A stretch of DNA of 64,000 bases from the NCBI RefSeq assembly GCF_008935075.1, contig NZ_CP044545.1:1081501-1145500 (forward strand). Direction: 5' to 3'. Shown here piece by piece: positions 41,558-51,175 of the stretch. A program made the translations under genes and the position numbers. The DNA comes from Pradoshia sp. D12. GTDB lineage: Bacteria; Bacillota; Bacilli; Bacillales; Pradoshiaceae. Below the pieces are notes generated by a model. The model made no database searches and was not told the DNA's origin. It saw nothing but the letters and a program-made list of their open reading frames with translations. Each line of letters opens with the position of its first letter. Position 1 is the stretch's first letter.

Positions 41558-42919
41558 ATGAAAGTAGTGAAATTTGGGGGAACTTCTCTTGCATCCGGTG
41601 AGCAGTTGAGTAAAGTTTTTGAGATTGTCGTATCAGATCCACAGCGTAAAATTGTGGTAGTATCGGCACCAGGTAAACGATTTTCATCCGATACTAAAGT
41701 GACAGATTTACTCATTGCCTGTGGAGAAAGCTGGTTAAATGGGGCTTGTGATCAATATTTATTTGATATGGTTATTGATCGATACCGATTAATAGCAGAG
41801 GATTTATCCGTTTCAGGCTCTGTCGTCGAAAGAATTAGAGCTGATTTAATGGAAATTCTGAATGGAGACCTGAGCGATAAGGGTCAGTTTATGGATGCCG
41901 TTAAAGCCAGTGGAGAAGACAATAATGCCAAATTGGTAGCTGCTTTTTTCCAAGCCAAAGGTGTTGAGGCTGAATACATAAATCCTCGTGAGGCAGGACT
42001 AATAGTCAGTGATGAGCCGGGCAATGCTCAGGTTTTAGCAGAATCGTATGCCAATCTATATCATTTAAGAAATAAAAAAGGAATTGTCATATTTCCAGGA
42101 TTCTTTGGTTATACAACGGATGGAAAGGTGATGACATTTCCGAGGAGCGGATCGGATATTACCGGTTCGATTCTGGCTAATGCAGTTAAAGCTGATTTAT
42201 ACGAAAATTATACAGATGTTGATGCCGTATTTTCTGTTAATCCAACGATTATTAATAAACCAAAGGAAATCAGTGTATTAACGTATCGAGAAATGCGTGA
42301 ACTTTCCTATGCAGGCTTTAGTGTTTTGCATGATGAAGCATTAATTCCCGCCTTTAAAGCAGGGATTCCAGTAAATATTAAAAATACGAATAATCCGTTA
42401 TCACCTGGTACCATGATCGTGAATAAAAAAGAGTTAACCAATGGTCCGGTTGTCGGTATTGCAAGTGATAATGATTTTTGCAGCATTTATGTTAGCAAAT
42501 ATTTAATGAACAGAGAAATAGGCTTTGGACGTAAACTTCTTCAAATCCTTGAAGATTTAAAGTTGTCCTATGAACATGTTCCTTCGGGAATTGATGATTT
42601 GACTGTCATTTTAAGACAGAATCAAATGGACTCTGATCTTGAAGGGATTATTAGGAACCGGATTATAGATGAATTAGAGGCTGACGAGGTGAAAATTGAA
42701 CACAATTTATCCTTGATTATGATTGTGGGAGAGGGAATGCGTTCGAATGTTGGTACAGTTGCCAGGGCATCCAAGGCTTTGGCAAATGCCGGCATTAATA
42801 TCGAAATGATCAATCAAGGGTCTTCTGAAGTCAGTATGATGTTTGGTGTGAAAGAACTTCAGGAAAATCGAGCAGTGGCTGCTCTTTACAATGAATTTTT
42901 TACCAGTGTAAGCGTGTAA
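41558..42919 (+). CDS. Aspartate kinase, class III (YclM/ThrD-like)
   Basis: A 453-residue enzyme that phosphorylates aspartate, the first step to lysine, threonine and methionine. The kinase signature is KVVKFGGTSLASG at the start, with FPRSGSDITGSILA and YENYTDVDAVFSVNP in the catalytic domain. Two ACT domains at the C-terminus (from about residue 300) include IMIVGEGMRSNVGTVARASK for feedback control. Length matches B. subtilis YclM (454), the lysine plus threonine inhibited isozyme. No lysine riboswitch is seen upstream. Monocistronic. Confidence 0.9.
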   Translation: MKVVKFGGTSLASGEQLSKVFEIVVSDPQRKIVVVSAPGKRFSSDTKVTDLLIACGESWLNGACDQYLFDMVIDRYRLIAEDLSVSGSVVERIRADLMEILNGDLSDKGQFMDAVKASGEDNNAKLVAAFFQAKGVEAEYINPREAGLIVSDEPGNAQVLAESYANLYHLRNKKGIVIFPGFFGYTTDGKVMTFPRSGSDITGSILANAVKADLYENYTDVDAVFSVNPTIINKPKEISVLTYREMRELSYAGFSVLHDEALIPAFKAGIPVNIKNTNNPLSPGTMIVNKKELTNGPVVGIASDNDFCSIYVSKYLMNREIGFGRKLLQILEDLKLSYEHVPSGIDDLTVILRQNQMDSDLEGIIRNRIIDELEADEVKIEHNLSLIMIVGEGMRSNVGTVARASKALANAGINIEMINQGSSEVSMMFGVKELQENRAVAALYNEFFTSVSV

Positions 42920-42940
42920 GGAAAAGTGGTAAATCCAATT

Positions 42941-42988
42941 ATAGAAATGTTTCATGATGTCATTTACGAAAGAACTAAACATTTCTAT
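42941..42988 (+). terminator. Hairpin after aspartokinase gene
   Basis: Perfect 12-bp stem ATAGAAATGTTT/AAACATTTCTAT with a 24-base loop but no T run; terminator or processing signal. Confidence 0.45.
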
Positions 42989-43039
42989 ATTAAATAGGAT
43001 ACTAACCGGAGCTGTTGATGCTGGGACGGAGGAATCGAT

Positions 43040-43822
43040 ATGGTAAAGGCAATCATGTTTGACCTCGATGATACATTGTTATGGGATCAAAAAAGTGTTC
43101 AGGAAGCCTTCAGAGTAACCTGCCGGGTGGCTATGAACAAATATCAGATTGATCCAGTGGAGCTAGAAGAATCAGTTAGAAAGGAAGCCACTAAGCTATA
43201 CAGCTCCTATGAAACATTCGCTTTTACAAAAATGATTGGGATAAATCCATTTGAGGGGTTATGGGGCGATTTTCAGGACAACCATGAGCAATTTCAAAAG
43301 ATGGCTCAAATCATGCCGCTCTATCGCAAGGATGCGTGGACGAATGGGTTGAAAGCATTGGGAATAGAGGATGCAGATTTAGGACACGAATTAGCAGAAA
43401 AGTTTCCTGAAGAAAGAAGAAAACATCCCTTTATTTATGAGGATACCTTTGAAGTGCTGGACCAATTAAAGGGATGTGTTAAACTTCTTTTACTGACAAA
43501 TGGCTCCCCGCAATTGCAAACAACAAAGCTGGAAATAACACCTGAAATAGCTCCTTATTTCGATCATATTGTCATTTCTGGGGATTTTGGACAAGGTAAG
43601 CCGGCTCCTGAACTCTTTGAACATGCTGTAGAGTTATTAGAGGTTGAAAAAAAAGAAGTCCTGATGGTTGGAGATAATCTGATGACGGATATTCTCGGTG
43701 CCAATCGTGCAGGAATAAAATCTGTTTGGGTAAACCGCCATCATAAAGTAACGGATCAAGTGAAGCCTACCTATGAGATTAAGAAACTGGCAGATTTACT
43801 ACCATTGCTGAAGGAAATATAA
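43040..43822 (+). CDS. HAD-superfamily phosphatase (YsaA-like)
   Basis: A 260-residue HAD hydrolase. Motif I is MFDLDDTLLW with nucleophile Asp, motif II LLLTNGSP, Lys of motif III in GQGKPAPELF and motif IV VGDNLMTDILGA. The helical cap between residues 15 and 140 is the C1 type. B. subtilis YsaA has the same length and cap; a phosphoserine phosphatase activity has been reported for related proteins, so serine or amino-acid phosphate metabolism is possible. Good GGAGG site. Ends at a strong terminator. Confidence 0.83.
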   Translation: MVKAIMFDLDDTLLWDQKSVQEAFRVTCRVAMNKYQIDPVELEESVRKEATKLYSSYETFAFTKMIGINPFEGLWGDFQDNHEQFQKMAQIMPLYRKDAWTNGLKALGIEDADLGHELAEKFPEERRKHPFIYEDTFEVLDQLKGCVKLLLLTNGSPQLQTTKLEITPEIAPYFDHIVISGDFGQGKPAPELFEHAVELLEVEKKEVLMVGDNLMTDILGANRAGIKSVWVNRHHKVTDQVKPTYEIKKLADLLPLLKEI

Positions 43823-43864
43823 CTATGAACATCTTGTGAGAGAATTTCACGAAGTGTCGCGGAG

Positions 43865-43920
43865 ACCAATTCATCCTTAAGGGGTTAAAAACCCCAGGTT
43901 GAATTGGTTTTTTATTTTTG
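43865..43920 (+). terminator. Terminator of HAD gene
   Basis: Long stem AACCAATTCAA-type arms (ACCAATTCA / TTGAATTGGT) around GGGG-TTAAAAA-CCCC, then TTTTTTATTTTT. The rest of 43823-44127 is AT-rich promoter region of the next operon. Confidence 0.82.
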
Positions 43921-44127
43921 GCTGTTTTCGTAATGATGATTTGCCTTTACTTACAACAATGAGCCTATATTTGAAAACTACCTAGTTTACATTACATAAA
44001 AAAAGATTGAGAGTGAAGATTTATAATATCCATATTGACCCAATAGCTCCTTGACATGGGATATATAAATAGCTACCATGAGTACATTGTAATTTTACAA
44101 TTATTGGTGGGTTGATTTAAATATATC

Positions 44128-45837
44128 TTGAAAAGTCGGTGTATAGCAGTGGGGGAATTAAGAAATAAATGGACTGAGGATACTAAGTTATTGATAGCTG
44201 CGCTGGTGTTGTTAATCATTTATTTGGCTCCGATGTTTATACTTGGTGAAGATTCTCATATACGGGTGCATGATAACTTAGATTCCAATATCGCTTGGTA
44301 TAAGGTTCTCAAGGATAATCAAATGCTGTTTGGACCGATAAATGAGACTATTCCACAAATCATTAATGGTTTGCCGAGGAATTCAATTGGAACTGAATTC
44401 AGCGGAATTGAATGGCTCCATTATTTATTACCATCCATGACGGCATATTCAATCAGTCAGGCGATTACTAGAATCTTTGCGTTTATAGGAATGTATCTCT
44501 TACTTAAAAAGCATTTTGTTAGAAAAGAGGAACATGACTTTATACGTGTATTCGTTGCATTGGCCTTTGCTTTGACTCCTTTTTGGCCATCCGGAATGCT
44601 TGCCACATTGGGGCATCCATTAGCCTTGTATGCATTTTTAAATATTAGAGGCAGAGATAGTAAATGGACGGATTGGCTCATTCTAATCCTTTTGCCTTTT
44701 TATTCAAGCTTTGTACTAGGGTTCTTTTTCTTCCTGGTGGCTATGGGATTGCTTTGGCTTTATGACTGGATCAAGAAAAAAGACCCTAATTGGAAATTCT
44801 TCGGAAGTATTGCTTTAATGACTTTTATTTACCTGTTGATCGAATATCGCTTGGTTTATTCTTTGGTATTTCCTGAAGAGCCAAACAGCCGGGATGAATA
44901 TTTCAGCTCTGCATTAGGATTTGCGCGATCTGTCCGTCTGATATTTAAAAATTACATAATTGGACATAATCATGTATTAACGCTTCATCAATATATTATT
45001 TTGCCTGTGTCATTTATAGCTTTATGGTTTATTTATCGGAATAAGCTTTGGAAAAGTGAGAAACGCTATGTTCAGCTGTTTATCTTGAATTTTATTTTGT
45101 CTGCATGGTATGCGTTTTGGTTTTATGAGGGATGGGCATCCTTGAAAGAACAAATTTCACTTTTAAATAATTTTAACTTTGCCCGTTTTCATTTCCTGAG
45201 ACCATTAGTTTTGTACTTATTGTTTGCCCTGTCCTGCCGTATTCTTTGGAAAAATGGAGGGGGATGGAGGCTATTTTCAAAAGGAGTCATTATCGCTCAG
45301 CTGCTTGTCTTATTTATGTACAATCCGGAAGTGTATTATGGAAGGCTAGATGCACCGACTTTTAAGGAGTTTTATGCTGTTGACCAATTTACTGAGATTA
45401 AAGATTATATTGGAAAACCTCAGGATACGTACAGAGTGGTAAGTATAGGATTACATCCTGCTATTGCTCAATATAATGGCTTTTATACTTTGGATACGTA
45501 TAACAATTACTATCCATTGGCGTACAAGCATCAGTTTCGAGAAATTATTGAGAAGGAGCTGGATAAGAACGCTCAGCTTAAAAAATATTTTGATAAATGG
45601 GGCGGGCGTTGTTATATTTTCGTGGATGAGCTTGGTAAGAAATATGATTACGAAAAAAATTCATCCAAAACAATAAAAAATTTAGAGTTGAATACGAAGG
45701 TACTGAAAGAAATGGGTGGTCAATATATAATCTCAGCTGTACCTATTGTGAATGCAGATGAGAATAACCTTGAATTGATGGATGTTTTTGATCATGAAGA
45801 TTCAGCGTGGAAGATCTATCTATATCATGTCATGTAA
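44128..45837 (+). CDS. Multi-spanning membrane protein, DUF6044/YkoS-like
   Basis: A 569-residue protein with about eleven hydrophobic segments in residues 20-400 and a C-terminal extracytoplasmic domain (YYGRLDAPTFKEFYAVDQFT onward). The layout (GT-C like: first loop with VHDNLDSNIAWYK) suggests a polyprenyl-phosphate-sugar glycosyltransferase, as proposed for B. subtilis YkoS. It overlaps the polyprenyl-sugar synthase gene, which could supply its donor. The start is unclear: TTG 44128 or GTG 44149, both with poor sites. Confidence 0.72.
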   Translation: MKSRCIAVGELRNKWTEDTKLLIAALVLLIIYLAPMFILGEDSHIRVHDNLDSNIAWYKVLKDNQMLFGPINETIPQIINGLPRNSIGTEFSGIEWLHYLLPSMTAYSISQAITRIFAFIGMYLLLKKHFVRKEEHDFIRVFVALAFALTPFWPSGMLATLGHPLALYAFLNIRGRDSKWTDWLILILLPFYSSFVLGFFFFLVAMGLLWLYDWIKKKDPNWKFFGSIALMTFIYLLIEYRLVYSLVFPEEPNSRDEYFSSALGFARSVRLIFKNYIIGHNHVLTLHQYIILPVSFIALWFIYRNKLWKSEKRYVQLFILNFILSAWYAFWFYEGWASLKEQISLLNNFNFARFHFLRPLVLYLLFALSCRILWKNGGGWRLFSKGVIIAQLLVLFMYNPEVYYGRLDAPTFKEFYAVDQFTEIKDYIGKPQDTYRVVSIGLHPAIAQYNGFYTLDTYNNYYPLAYKHQFREIIEKELDKNAQLKKYFDKWGGRCYIFVDELGKKYDYEKNSSKTIKNLELNTKVLKEMGGQYIISAVPIVNADENNLELMDVFDHEDSAWKIYLYHVM

Positions 45838-45851
45838 AGGAGTTACTCATA

Positions 45852-46850
45852 ATGAATCTGCCTGTATTAACAATCGTTGTGCCTTGTTACAATGAACAGG
45901 AAGTATTATCTAAAACATCTGAAGAGCTTTCATCCATTCTAAAAGAGTTATTGGACTCCGGTGTAATCTCAGAAAGAAGTGCTATTTTATTTGTGGATGA
46001 TGGCAGTGTTGATGATACTTGGGATTTAATACAAATGGAGAGTGTACAGAATAGGTTAGTCAAGGGTCTGAAATTAGCGGGCAATGTGGGTCATCAAAAT
46101 GCATTGCTCGCTGGTCTGGCAACGGCCCAAAAGCATTCCGATTGTGTTATCTCCATCGATGCTGATTTACAGGATGACATTCAGGTCATAAAAGAGATGG
46201 TTGAAAAATACAATCAGGGATACGATATTGTCTATGGAGTTCGAGATCAGCGAAAGAAGGATACTATATTCAAGCGGACTACAGCGCTTAGCTTTTATCG
46301 TATGATGGGTAGATTGGGAATCAAGTTAATTCCTAATCATGCAGATTTTAGATTAATGAGCAAGCGTGCATTGGGAGAACTCTTAAAATATAAGGAACGG
46401 AATTTATTCTTAAGAGGTATGATTCCAATGATTGGCTTTTCCTCCGCTGAAGTCTTTTATGATCGGAAGGAAAGAGAAGCGGGAGAGTCTAAATATCCGT
46501 TAAAGAAAATGATTTCTTTTGCGCTTGATGGGATTACCTCCTTTAGTGTTGCGCCGATACGCTGTGTTACCTACATTGGCTTTTTGACGCTATTTATCAG
46601 TGTGGTCGCAGGCAGCTATGCTCTGATTCAAAAAACACTGGGGAATACACAATCTGGCTGGACTTCCATCATGATTTCTCTGTGGATCATTGGTGGCTTG
46701 CAGTTGATTGGTATTGGAATAGTGGGTGAATACATTGGCAAGATTTTTAAAGAGGTTAAACAAAGGCCGATTTATGCCATTGATGTGGACAACTATACTG
46801 AAGATCAAAAAGACCAGGCGAACCAGAAAAATCAATATAAATCTCGCTAA
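45852..46850 (+). CDS. Polyprenyl-phosphate glycosyltransferase, GtrB/YkoT-like
   Basis: A 332-residue family 2 glycosyltransferase. Start ATG 45852 with AAAGGAG at 9 bases. GT-A domain: LTIVVPCYNEQEVL, FVDDGSVDDTW, ISIDADLQDD (DxD-type), HADFRLMSKRAL and the EREAGESKYPLKKM block. Two C-terminal membrane helices (about 225-250 and 270-295) anchor it. It should transfer a sugar from a nucleotide donor to undecaprenyl phosphate for use by the upstream YkoS-like protein. The gene order with a DedA protein repeats the ykoS-ykoT-ykoX neighbourhood of B. subtilis. Confidence 0.85.
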   Translation: MNLPVLTIVVPCYNEQEVLSKTSEELSSILKELLDSGVISERSAILFVDDGSVDDTWDLIQMESVQNRLVKGLKLAGNVGHQNALLAGLATAQKHSDCVISIDADLQDDIQVIKEMVEKYNQGYDIVYGVRDQRKKDTIFKRTTALSFYRMMGRLGIKLIPNHADFRLMSKRALGELLKYKERNLFLRGMIPMIGFSSAEVFYDRKEREAGESKYPLKKMISFALDGITSFSVAPIRCVTYIGFLTLFISVVAGSYALIQKTLGNTQSGWTSIMISLWIIGGLQLIGIGIVGEYIGKIFKEVKQRPIYAIDVDNYTEDQKDQANQKNQYKSR

Positions 46851-46894
46851 CAGGAATATATGTATCATTGGTTTGAAAACAGGAAGGAAACTAC

Positions 46895-47491
46895 ATGACG
46901 CTTGATGCTATTACATATTATATACAGCTGTATGGATACTGGGTGATTATCTTAGTTTTATTTTGCGGGATTATAGGAATTCCTGCACCTGAAGAAACAT
47001 TTGTTATTTTTATCGGTGCTGTCATTGCTGAACAAAACCTTAATTTTCTATGGGCCATCTGCGCTGCACTATTGGGTGCTAATATGGGTATGTTTTTTAC
47101 CTATATGATTGGAAGGAAGCTTGGGACATCCATCATCCAGAAGTATGGAAATCTAGTGAAAATCACACCGAAACGCTGGCAGAGTATGCATACTAGGTTT
47201 GATCAATTTGAAAATAAAATGGTTGTTATAGGATATTTTTTACCGGGACTTAGACAGCTAACTCCCTATATGTCAGGAACACGTGAATTACCATATGCAA
47301 AATTTTTCTCACTCGCATTTTTAGCAAGCTTACTATGGACAACCCTTTATATGACGATTGGATTTTATTTCGGAAATATGATTGGTCTCAAGTATTTAAG
47401 CTTCATTGCGGTCATTTTTTTCTTGATTTTCATCGTAGTACTTGCATGGAAAAATTGGTTCTCTCCTGCGAGAAGTAAAGTTAGCTCTTAA
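46895..47491 (+). CDS. DedA family membrane protein (YkoX-like)
   Basis: A 198-residue DedA/VTT-domain protein with four to five hydrophobic segments. Motifs: GIIGIPAPEETFVIFIGAVI (E and the re-entrant loop), GANMGMFFTYMIGRKLG, and FLPGLRQLTPYMSGTRELP (R-x3-P type). Some DedA proteins flip undecaprenyl phosphate across the membrane; that fits the YkoT-like partner that uses this lipid. 44 bases after the transferase gene; good GGAAGG site. Confidence 0.85.
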   Translation: MTLDAITYYIQLYGYWVIILVLFCGIIGIPAPEETFVIFIGAVIAEQNLNFLWAICAALLGANMGMFFTYMIGRKLGTSIIQKYGNLVKITPKRWQSMHTRFDQFENKMVVIGYFLPGLRQLTPYMSGTRELPYAKFFSLAFLASLLWTTLYMTIGFYFGNMIGLKYLSFIAVIFFLIFIVVLAWKNWFSPARSKVSS

Positions 47492-47528
47492 AAAATATTT
47501 TACATATTGTTCATTATAATGTAGAGAA

Positions 47529-47573
47529 ACAGAAGCCGCTGTTAGGATGAACTGACAGCGGCTTCTGTTTTAA
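47529..47573. terminator. Bidirectional terminator after DedA
   Basis: Perfect 14-bp stem ACAGAAGCCGCTGT/ACAGCGGCTTCTGT with a 12-base loop and TTTT; serves also the converging ABC operon. Confidence 0.9.
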
Positions 47574-47579
47574 CATATC

Positions 47580-48350
47580 TTATATCTTTTTTGTTTTGAA
47601 AATCGTAACCGCAACAGCTAGGCATATTCCGACCATGCCGACAGATATTGCAATCGGCGTGACATACTCTCCCGGTGCTTTGAGCCCTGTCAGGAGACTC
47701 ATGGCTTCGGTTAGCTTCATCGGTGTGAGAGATTCTAGCTTTGGGAAAAGTCCGATGAGATAAACTGCCAGTACAGTACCCCCAGTTCCGAGTAAAACAG
47801 TGGTATTACTAGAGGATAGTGTAGAAAACAGAACCATAAATGATAACACCCAAAGCCCGAAAAGCCAGTAACACATTGCTGCAAAGCTAGTGTACATGGC
47901 GATGCTATTATCCCAATAAAAAGCATTATAAGCATAAGTAATACCAAAGCAAATCCAATAGCAAGCTGTCCACGATATAAATATCATCATGCTCTTTGCG
48001 ATAACGAATTTCCAGCGCGAGAGACCCTTTGTCAGAACAGGGATGAGTGTTCCTTTTTGATATTCTGAAGTAAAGGATCCACTGCACATCAGTATAAAAA
48101 TAATCAGTGCTATTGGAATGTTTTTATAAAATTGTGTCCAGGAGGTCAAGGCATCTACAGTAACCTCTGTAACGACAAGGCCTGTTCCCTCCAAAGAGTC
48201 TGCCATCATCTCCATCATCCATGGAGTTATCTTTGCTATAGCTGGATTCATAATCCCGAAAAGTACAAATACTAGCAGTAGAATGAGCACTCGTCCTGTT
48301 CGACTCCATTCCATCCACTCTTTTTTGAAAAAAGCTAGAAAAGATTTCAT
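47580..48350 (-). CDS. ABC-2 type permease (YxlG-like)
   Basis: A 256-residue membrane subunit with six hydrophobic segments. It begins with the cytoplasmic FLAFFKKEWMEWSRTGR typical of ABC-2 permeases; the SGSFTSEYQKGTLIPVLTKG stretch is the conserved coupling helix region. Pairs with the ATPase at 48347-49252, with which it overlaps by 4 bases. B. subtilis yxlFG with YxlE is the closest known arrangement; the substrate is unknown. Confidence 0.82.
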   Translation of the reverse strand: MKSFLAFFKKEWMEWSRTGRVLILLLVFVLFGIMNPAIAKITPWMMEMMADSLEGTGLVVTEVTVDALTSWTQFYKNIPIALIIFILMCSGSFTSEYQKGTLIPVLTKGLSRWKFVIAKSMMIFISWTACYWICFGITYAYNAFYWDNSIAMYTSFAAMCYWLFGLWVLSFMVLFSTLSSSNTTVLLGTGGTVLAVYLIGLFPKLESLTPMKLTEAMSLLTGLKAPGEYVTPIAISVGMVGICLAVAVTIFKTKKI

Positions 48351-49252
48351 TTACTGACGACCTCCATAAACAGAGATTCCAGCGATAGCTCCTGCTTTTC
48401 GAAACGGCGGAAAGGAATATGATGCTCCAAGATAAAACGTAAGACAGCTTCTGTCTGTACCTGATCAGCTCGCTCCAGCAATAGATGATTTTCATTGCTT
48501 TTTTTGATGCTTGGAAAAGCTAAAAGCAGTTTTGCCGTATCTTCTGGATACTCCAACTCAATTTCATACCCGATGCTTGCATGTTCTCTTTTTAACTTCT
48601 CCATTGATTCCTGCAATACGATTTGTCCTTCGTGAAGGAATGCGACCTCATCACATATACGCTCAACATCGGAAAGAATATGCGTGGAAAAGAGAATAGT
48701 TGTATGTTCCTTTGCTGCGGTAAGAATATCTAGAATTTCCCTTCTTCCAACAGGATCGAGAGAGGAGGTCGGTTCATCGCAAATCAACAGTCTAGGTCGG
48801 TTGAAAAGCGCTTGTGCAATTCCGAGCCGTTGCTTCATGCCGCGTGAAAAACCTTTGATTCGCCGTTTCTCATTGGAGAGTCCCACAAGCTCCAGAAGCT
48901 CCGTTGTACGAGCCTTGATACTCGAAGATGACATCCCTGTGAGCTCACCGCAAAAATGCAAATATTCTTTAGGAGTCATAAAAGAATAAAACTCAGGTAC
49001 ATCAGGTAAATATCCAATAAGCCGATTTGTGGGAGTATCGCCGTAGCGAACCTTTTCTCCGCCAACAGTAATCTCCCCGCTGTTTGCCTCCAGCAAGCCA
49101 AGAATAATTTTCATAGTCGTAGTTTTCCCAGCGCCATTCTGACCCACAAAACCAAAAACAGTATGCTCCGGTACAGAAAAAGTGACATCCTCTAATACTG
49201 TTTTATCTCCAAACCGCTTTTTTACATGAGATAAAGTTAACATATTCATCAT
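48347..49252 (-). CDS. ABC transporter ATP-binding protein (YxlF-like)
   Basis: A 301-residue ATPase. Walker A is GQNGAGKTT (about residue 37), signature FSRGMKQRLGIAQAL (S-R-G-M variant of LSGGQ usual in this family), Walker B LLICDEPTSSLDP and H-loop STHILSD. The C-terminal extension (VLRFILEHHIPFRRFEKQEL) is typical of ABC-2 exporters of the drug/bacteriocin resistance type. Central gene in a four-gene operon with overlapping ends. Confidence 0.88.
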   Translation of the reverse strand: MMNMLTLSHVKKRFGDKTVLEDVTFSVPEHTVFGFVGQNGAGKTTTMKIILGLLEANSGEITVGGEKVRYGDTPTNRLIGYLPDVPEFYSFMTPKEYLHFCGELTGMSSSSIKARTTELLELVGLSNEKRRIKGFSRGMKQRLGIAQALFNRPRLLICDEPTSSLDPVGRREILDILTAAKEHTTILFSTHILSDVERICDEVAFLHEGQIVLQESMEKLKREHASIGYEIELEYPEDTAKLLLAFPSIKKSNENHLLLERADQVQTEAVLRFILEHHIPFRRFEKQELSLESLFMEVVSK

Positions 49253-49452
49253 TCATCCTCTTTTCCAAGCAGGAAATACAGAATAGGTCCTATGAATTGC
49301 ATGCCGATTATCACGATAACTAGCCACATGGTACGACTGCCGCGCTTATAGGTATTATGTGTCAAAATATGATGGATGGTATAACCCAGCAATGTAAATT
49401 CTGCAATAACCAAAGGAATAATAAAGGGTAAGAATTCTTTAACTTCATTCAT
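49249..49452 (-). CDS. PLDc_N domain small membrane protein (YxlE-like)
   Basis: A 67-residue protein with two hydrophobic segments (FIIPLVIAEFTLLGYTIHHI and WLVIVIIGMQFIGPILYFLL) ending LLGKEDE. The pattern is the phospholipase D N-terminal membrane module. B. subtilis YxlE has the same form and, with YxlD, restrains SigY; here no sigY is present, and the regulator gene 49445-50575 takes its place. Overlaps both neighbours by 4-8 bases. Confidence 0.8.
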   Translation of the reverse strand: MNEVKEFLPFIIPLVIAEFTLLGYTIHHILTHNTYKRGSRTMWLVIVIIGMQFIGPILYFLLGKEDE

Positions 49453-50575
49453 AATATTTCACTCCTTCCGTAAGTTCTCTTTGTATTCTCTTAAATTCTA
49501 GATTGTCCTGAAGTGCTGTCAATAATGGATGCTTAAAAGACTCCAGTACACTTTTTGCCACAAGGCGCATATTTCGTGGCGGTGATGCTCCTAGGTCAAG
49601 TTTGCTAATCCATTCATCCAGCCTGTCAAAATAAGCATCGCCGTGGAGCAACGCGTGCTCATGGGTAAAAAGCACTCGAACTACCTGAACATATTGATTT
49701 AGCATTCCCAGCGCCTTTTCTTTTTCTCCATGTGTGATATAGACAAGTGCTGCCTGATAGAAAAATTGTGCTGCGCTATTGGGATGCAGGTTGTTTAAAT
49801 CATATAGCCGAATCAATCCCTCTGTTTTTTTAATCGTTTTTTCACATACTGCAGGGTCATCCATATGAATGGCTAGGTATTGGACCGCAGTTGTAATCAG
49901 CGATATCACATGTAGATACATATTGATTTGTGTATAGCTTTTGGCTTTGTCTAAATCCCCGACGGTCAGATAGGCCTGTGCCAAAATTGAATCACTTTGG
50001 TGATAGATGCGAGTTGGATCTGCTATCATCTCCAATGCTTCAATGACTTCTTCAGCTTTACCGAGTTGGAGGTTGAATACAGCTTTCACAGTGATAGCAT
50101 CATTACAAATATCTATTACTTTACAATTTTCCTCTATATGCTCACAAAGTGTTACAGCTTCGTGCAAAATTCTTTGTTGCTCATCATGGTCCTTTGCAAG
50201 AGGAAAATGGTTCAGCCAAAGGATGCAGATCTGGAGTAAAAAGGAATAACAGGAATAATAGCGGCGAACCAGTTCTCGTGATTTATTCATCACTTCATTA
50301 AAGGGCAGTCTTGTATAGTCAGAAGCAAGCTCCACATATAGCTTTTGGATTTGTTCCCGACTCAACTGTGCTTCATAGCCCAGCAATTCATCTATACTTA
50401 CATCTAGAAAAGATGCGAGCTGGGGTAATAGTAAGATGTCCGGCAAGCTCTGTTTATTTTCCCATTTAGATACGGATGCCTTCGTAACACCGATAAAATC
50501 CGCTAATTCCTTTTGGGTGAGTTTCTTTTTACGGCGCAGTTTAGCAAGGTTATGTGAAAAATTTAATGAGTACAT
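49445..50575 (-). CDS. XRE-family regulator with TPR-like C-terminus
   Basis: A 376-residue protein from ATG 50575 (AGGAGG at 7 bases; the frame extends to 50605). Residues 5-65 are a helix-turn-helix (LRRKKKLTQKELADFIGVTK, ASVSKWENKQSLPDILLLPQ). Residues 90-370 are helical repeats like those of RRNPP or Rgg-type regulators (AYLTVGDLDKAKSYTQIN, ALVYITHGEKEKALGMLNQY). It probably controls the downstream yxlEFG-like transporter genes, with which it overlaps. A peptide ligand is possible but no partner gene is seen. Confidence 0.8.
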   Translation of the reverse strand: MYSLNFSHNLAKLRRKKKLTQKELADFIGVTKASVSKWENKQSLPDILLLPQLASFLDVSIDELLGYEAQLSREQIQKLYVELASDYTRLPFNEVMNKSRELVRRYYSCYSFLLQICILWLNHFPLAKDHDEQQRILHEAVTLCEHIEENCKVIDICNDAITVKAVFNLQLGKAEEVIEALEMIADPTRIYHQSDSILAQAYLTVGDLDKAKSYTQINMYLHVISLITTAVQYLAIHMDDPAVCEKTIKKTEGLIRLYDLNNLHPNSAAQFFYQAALVYITHGEKEKALGMLNQYVQVVRVLFTHEHALLHGDAYFDRLDEWISKLDLGASPPRNMRLVAKSVLESFKHPLLTALQDNLEFKRIQRELTEGVKYYE

Positions 50576-50605
50576 ACAACTACCTCCTATAACTATTGTA
50601 ACCAT

Positions 50606-51175
50606 AGATGCTGTAAAGCTAAATGGAGCAATACGATATTTTTCGATACAAAATCAACTAACGAGAAACTTTACGTTAAACAGTCAATAATAAATAAGCC
50701 TCAGGATCTTGTTATGGTGATCCAATGAATGTCAGTTCACGGCAACTCCAATCATAAATCCAATCTCCAAGTGGCTTACCTATGATATTTTTTTGCCTGT
50801 TGATATTAAAAAATCGTTCCTCTAAATCGTTGTTTACTTATGTAAATTAAGGGGGTTATTGTTATTATGAATAAGGGATAGTAAAAGTACTTTTTGTATT
50901 CTTTTGAAGAAATGGGTTTTCTAAGATTTCTTATAGCATTAATTGATTGATAATTTAGAAAATAGGTAAGGGCATGTGGATATGTTTTTAGTTATAGAAC
51001 TGAATAGGACTGATTTATTTTACATACATTTATTTTAGTTGGCTCTTTATTAAGTAGGAATCGCAAAGAAGTTATTAATATTAAAGATTCCTATAAAGAA
51101 ATGAACCTATAGTTCTCAGCTAATTTATGGATGTTCAATAGAGAATCCTTTATTACATAATCAGGGAGTGAGAAG
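50606..51175. other. Intergenic region without a supported gene
   Basis: 570 bases of very AT-rich DNA between divergent units. I see only tiny frames, such as MFLVIELNRTDLFYIHLF near 50981, no terminator hairpin of note and no RNA motif that I recognise. Confidence 0.5.
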
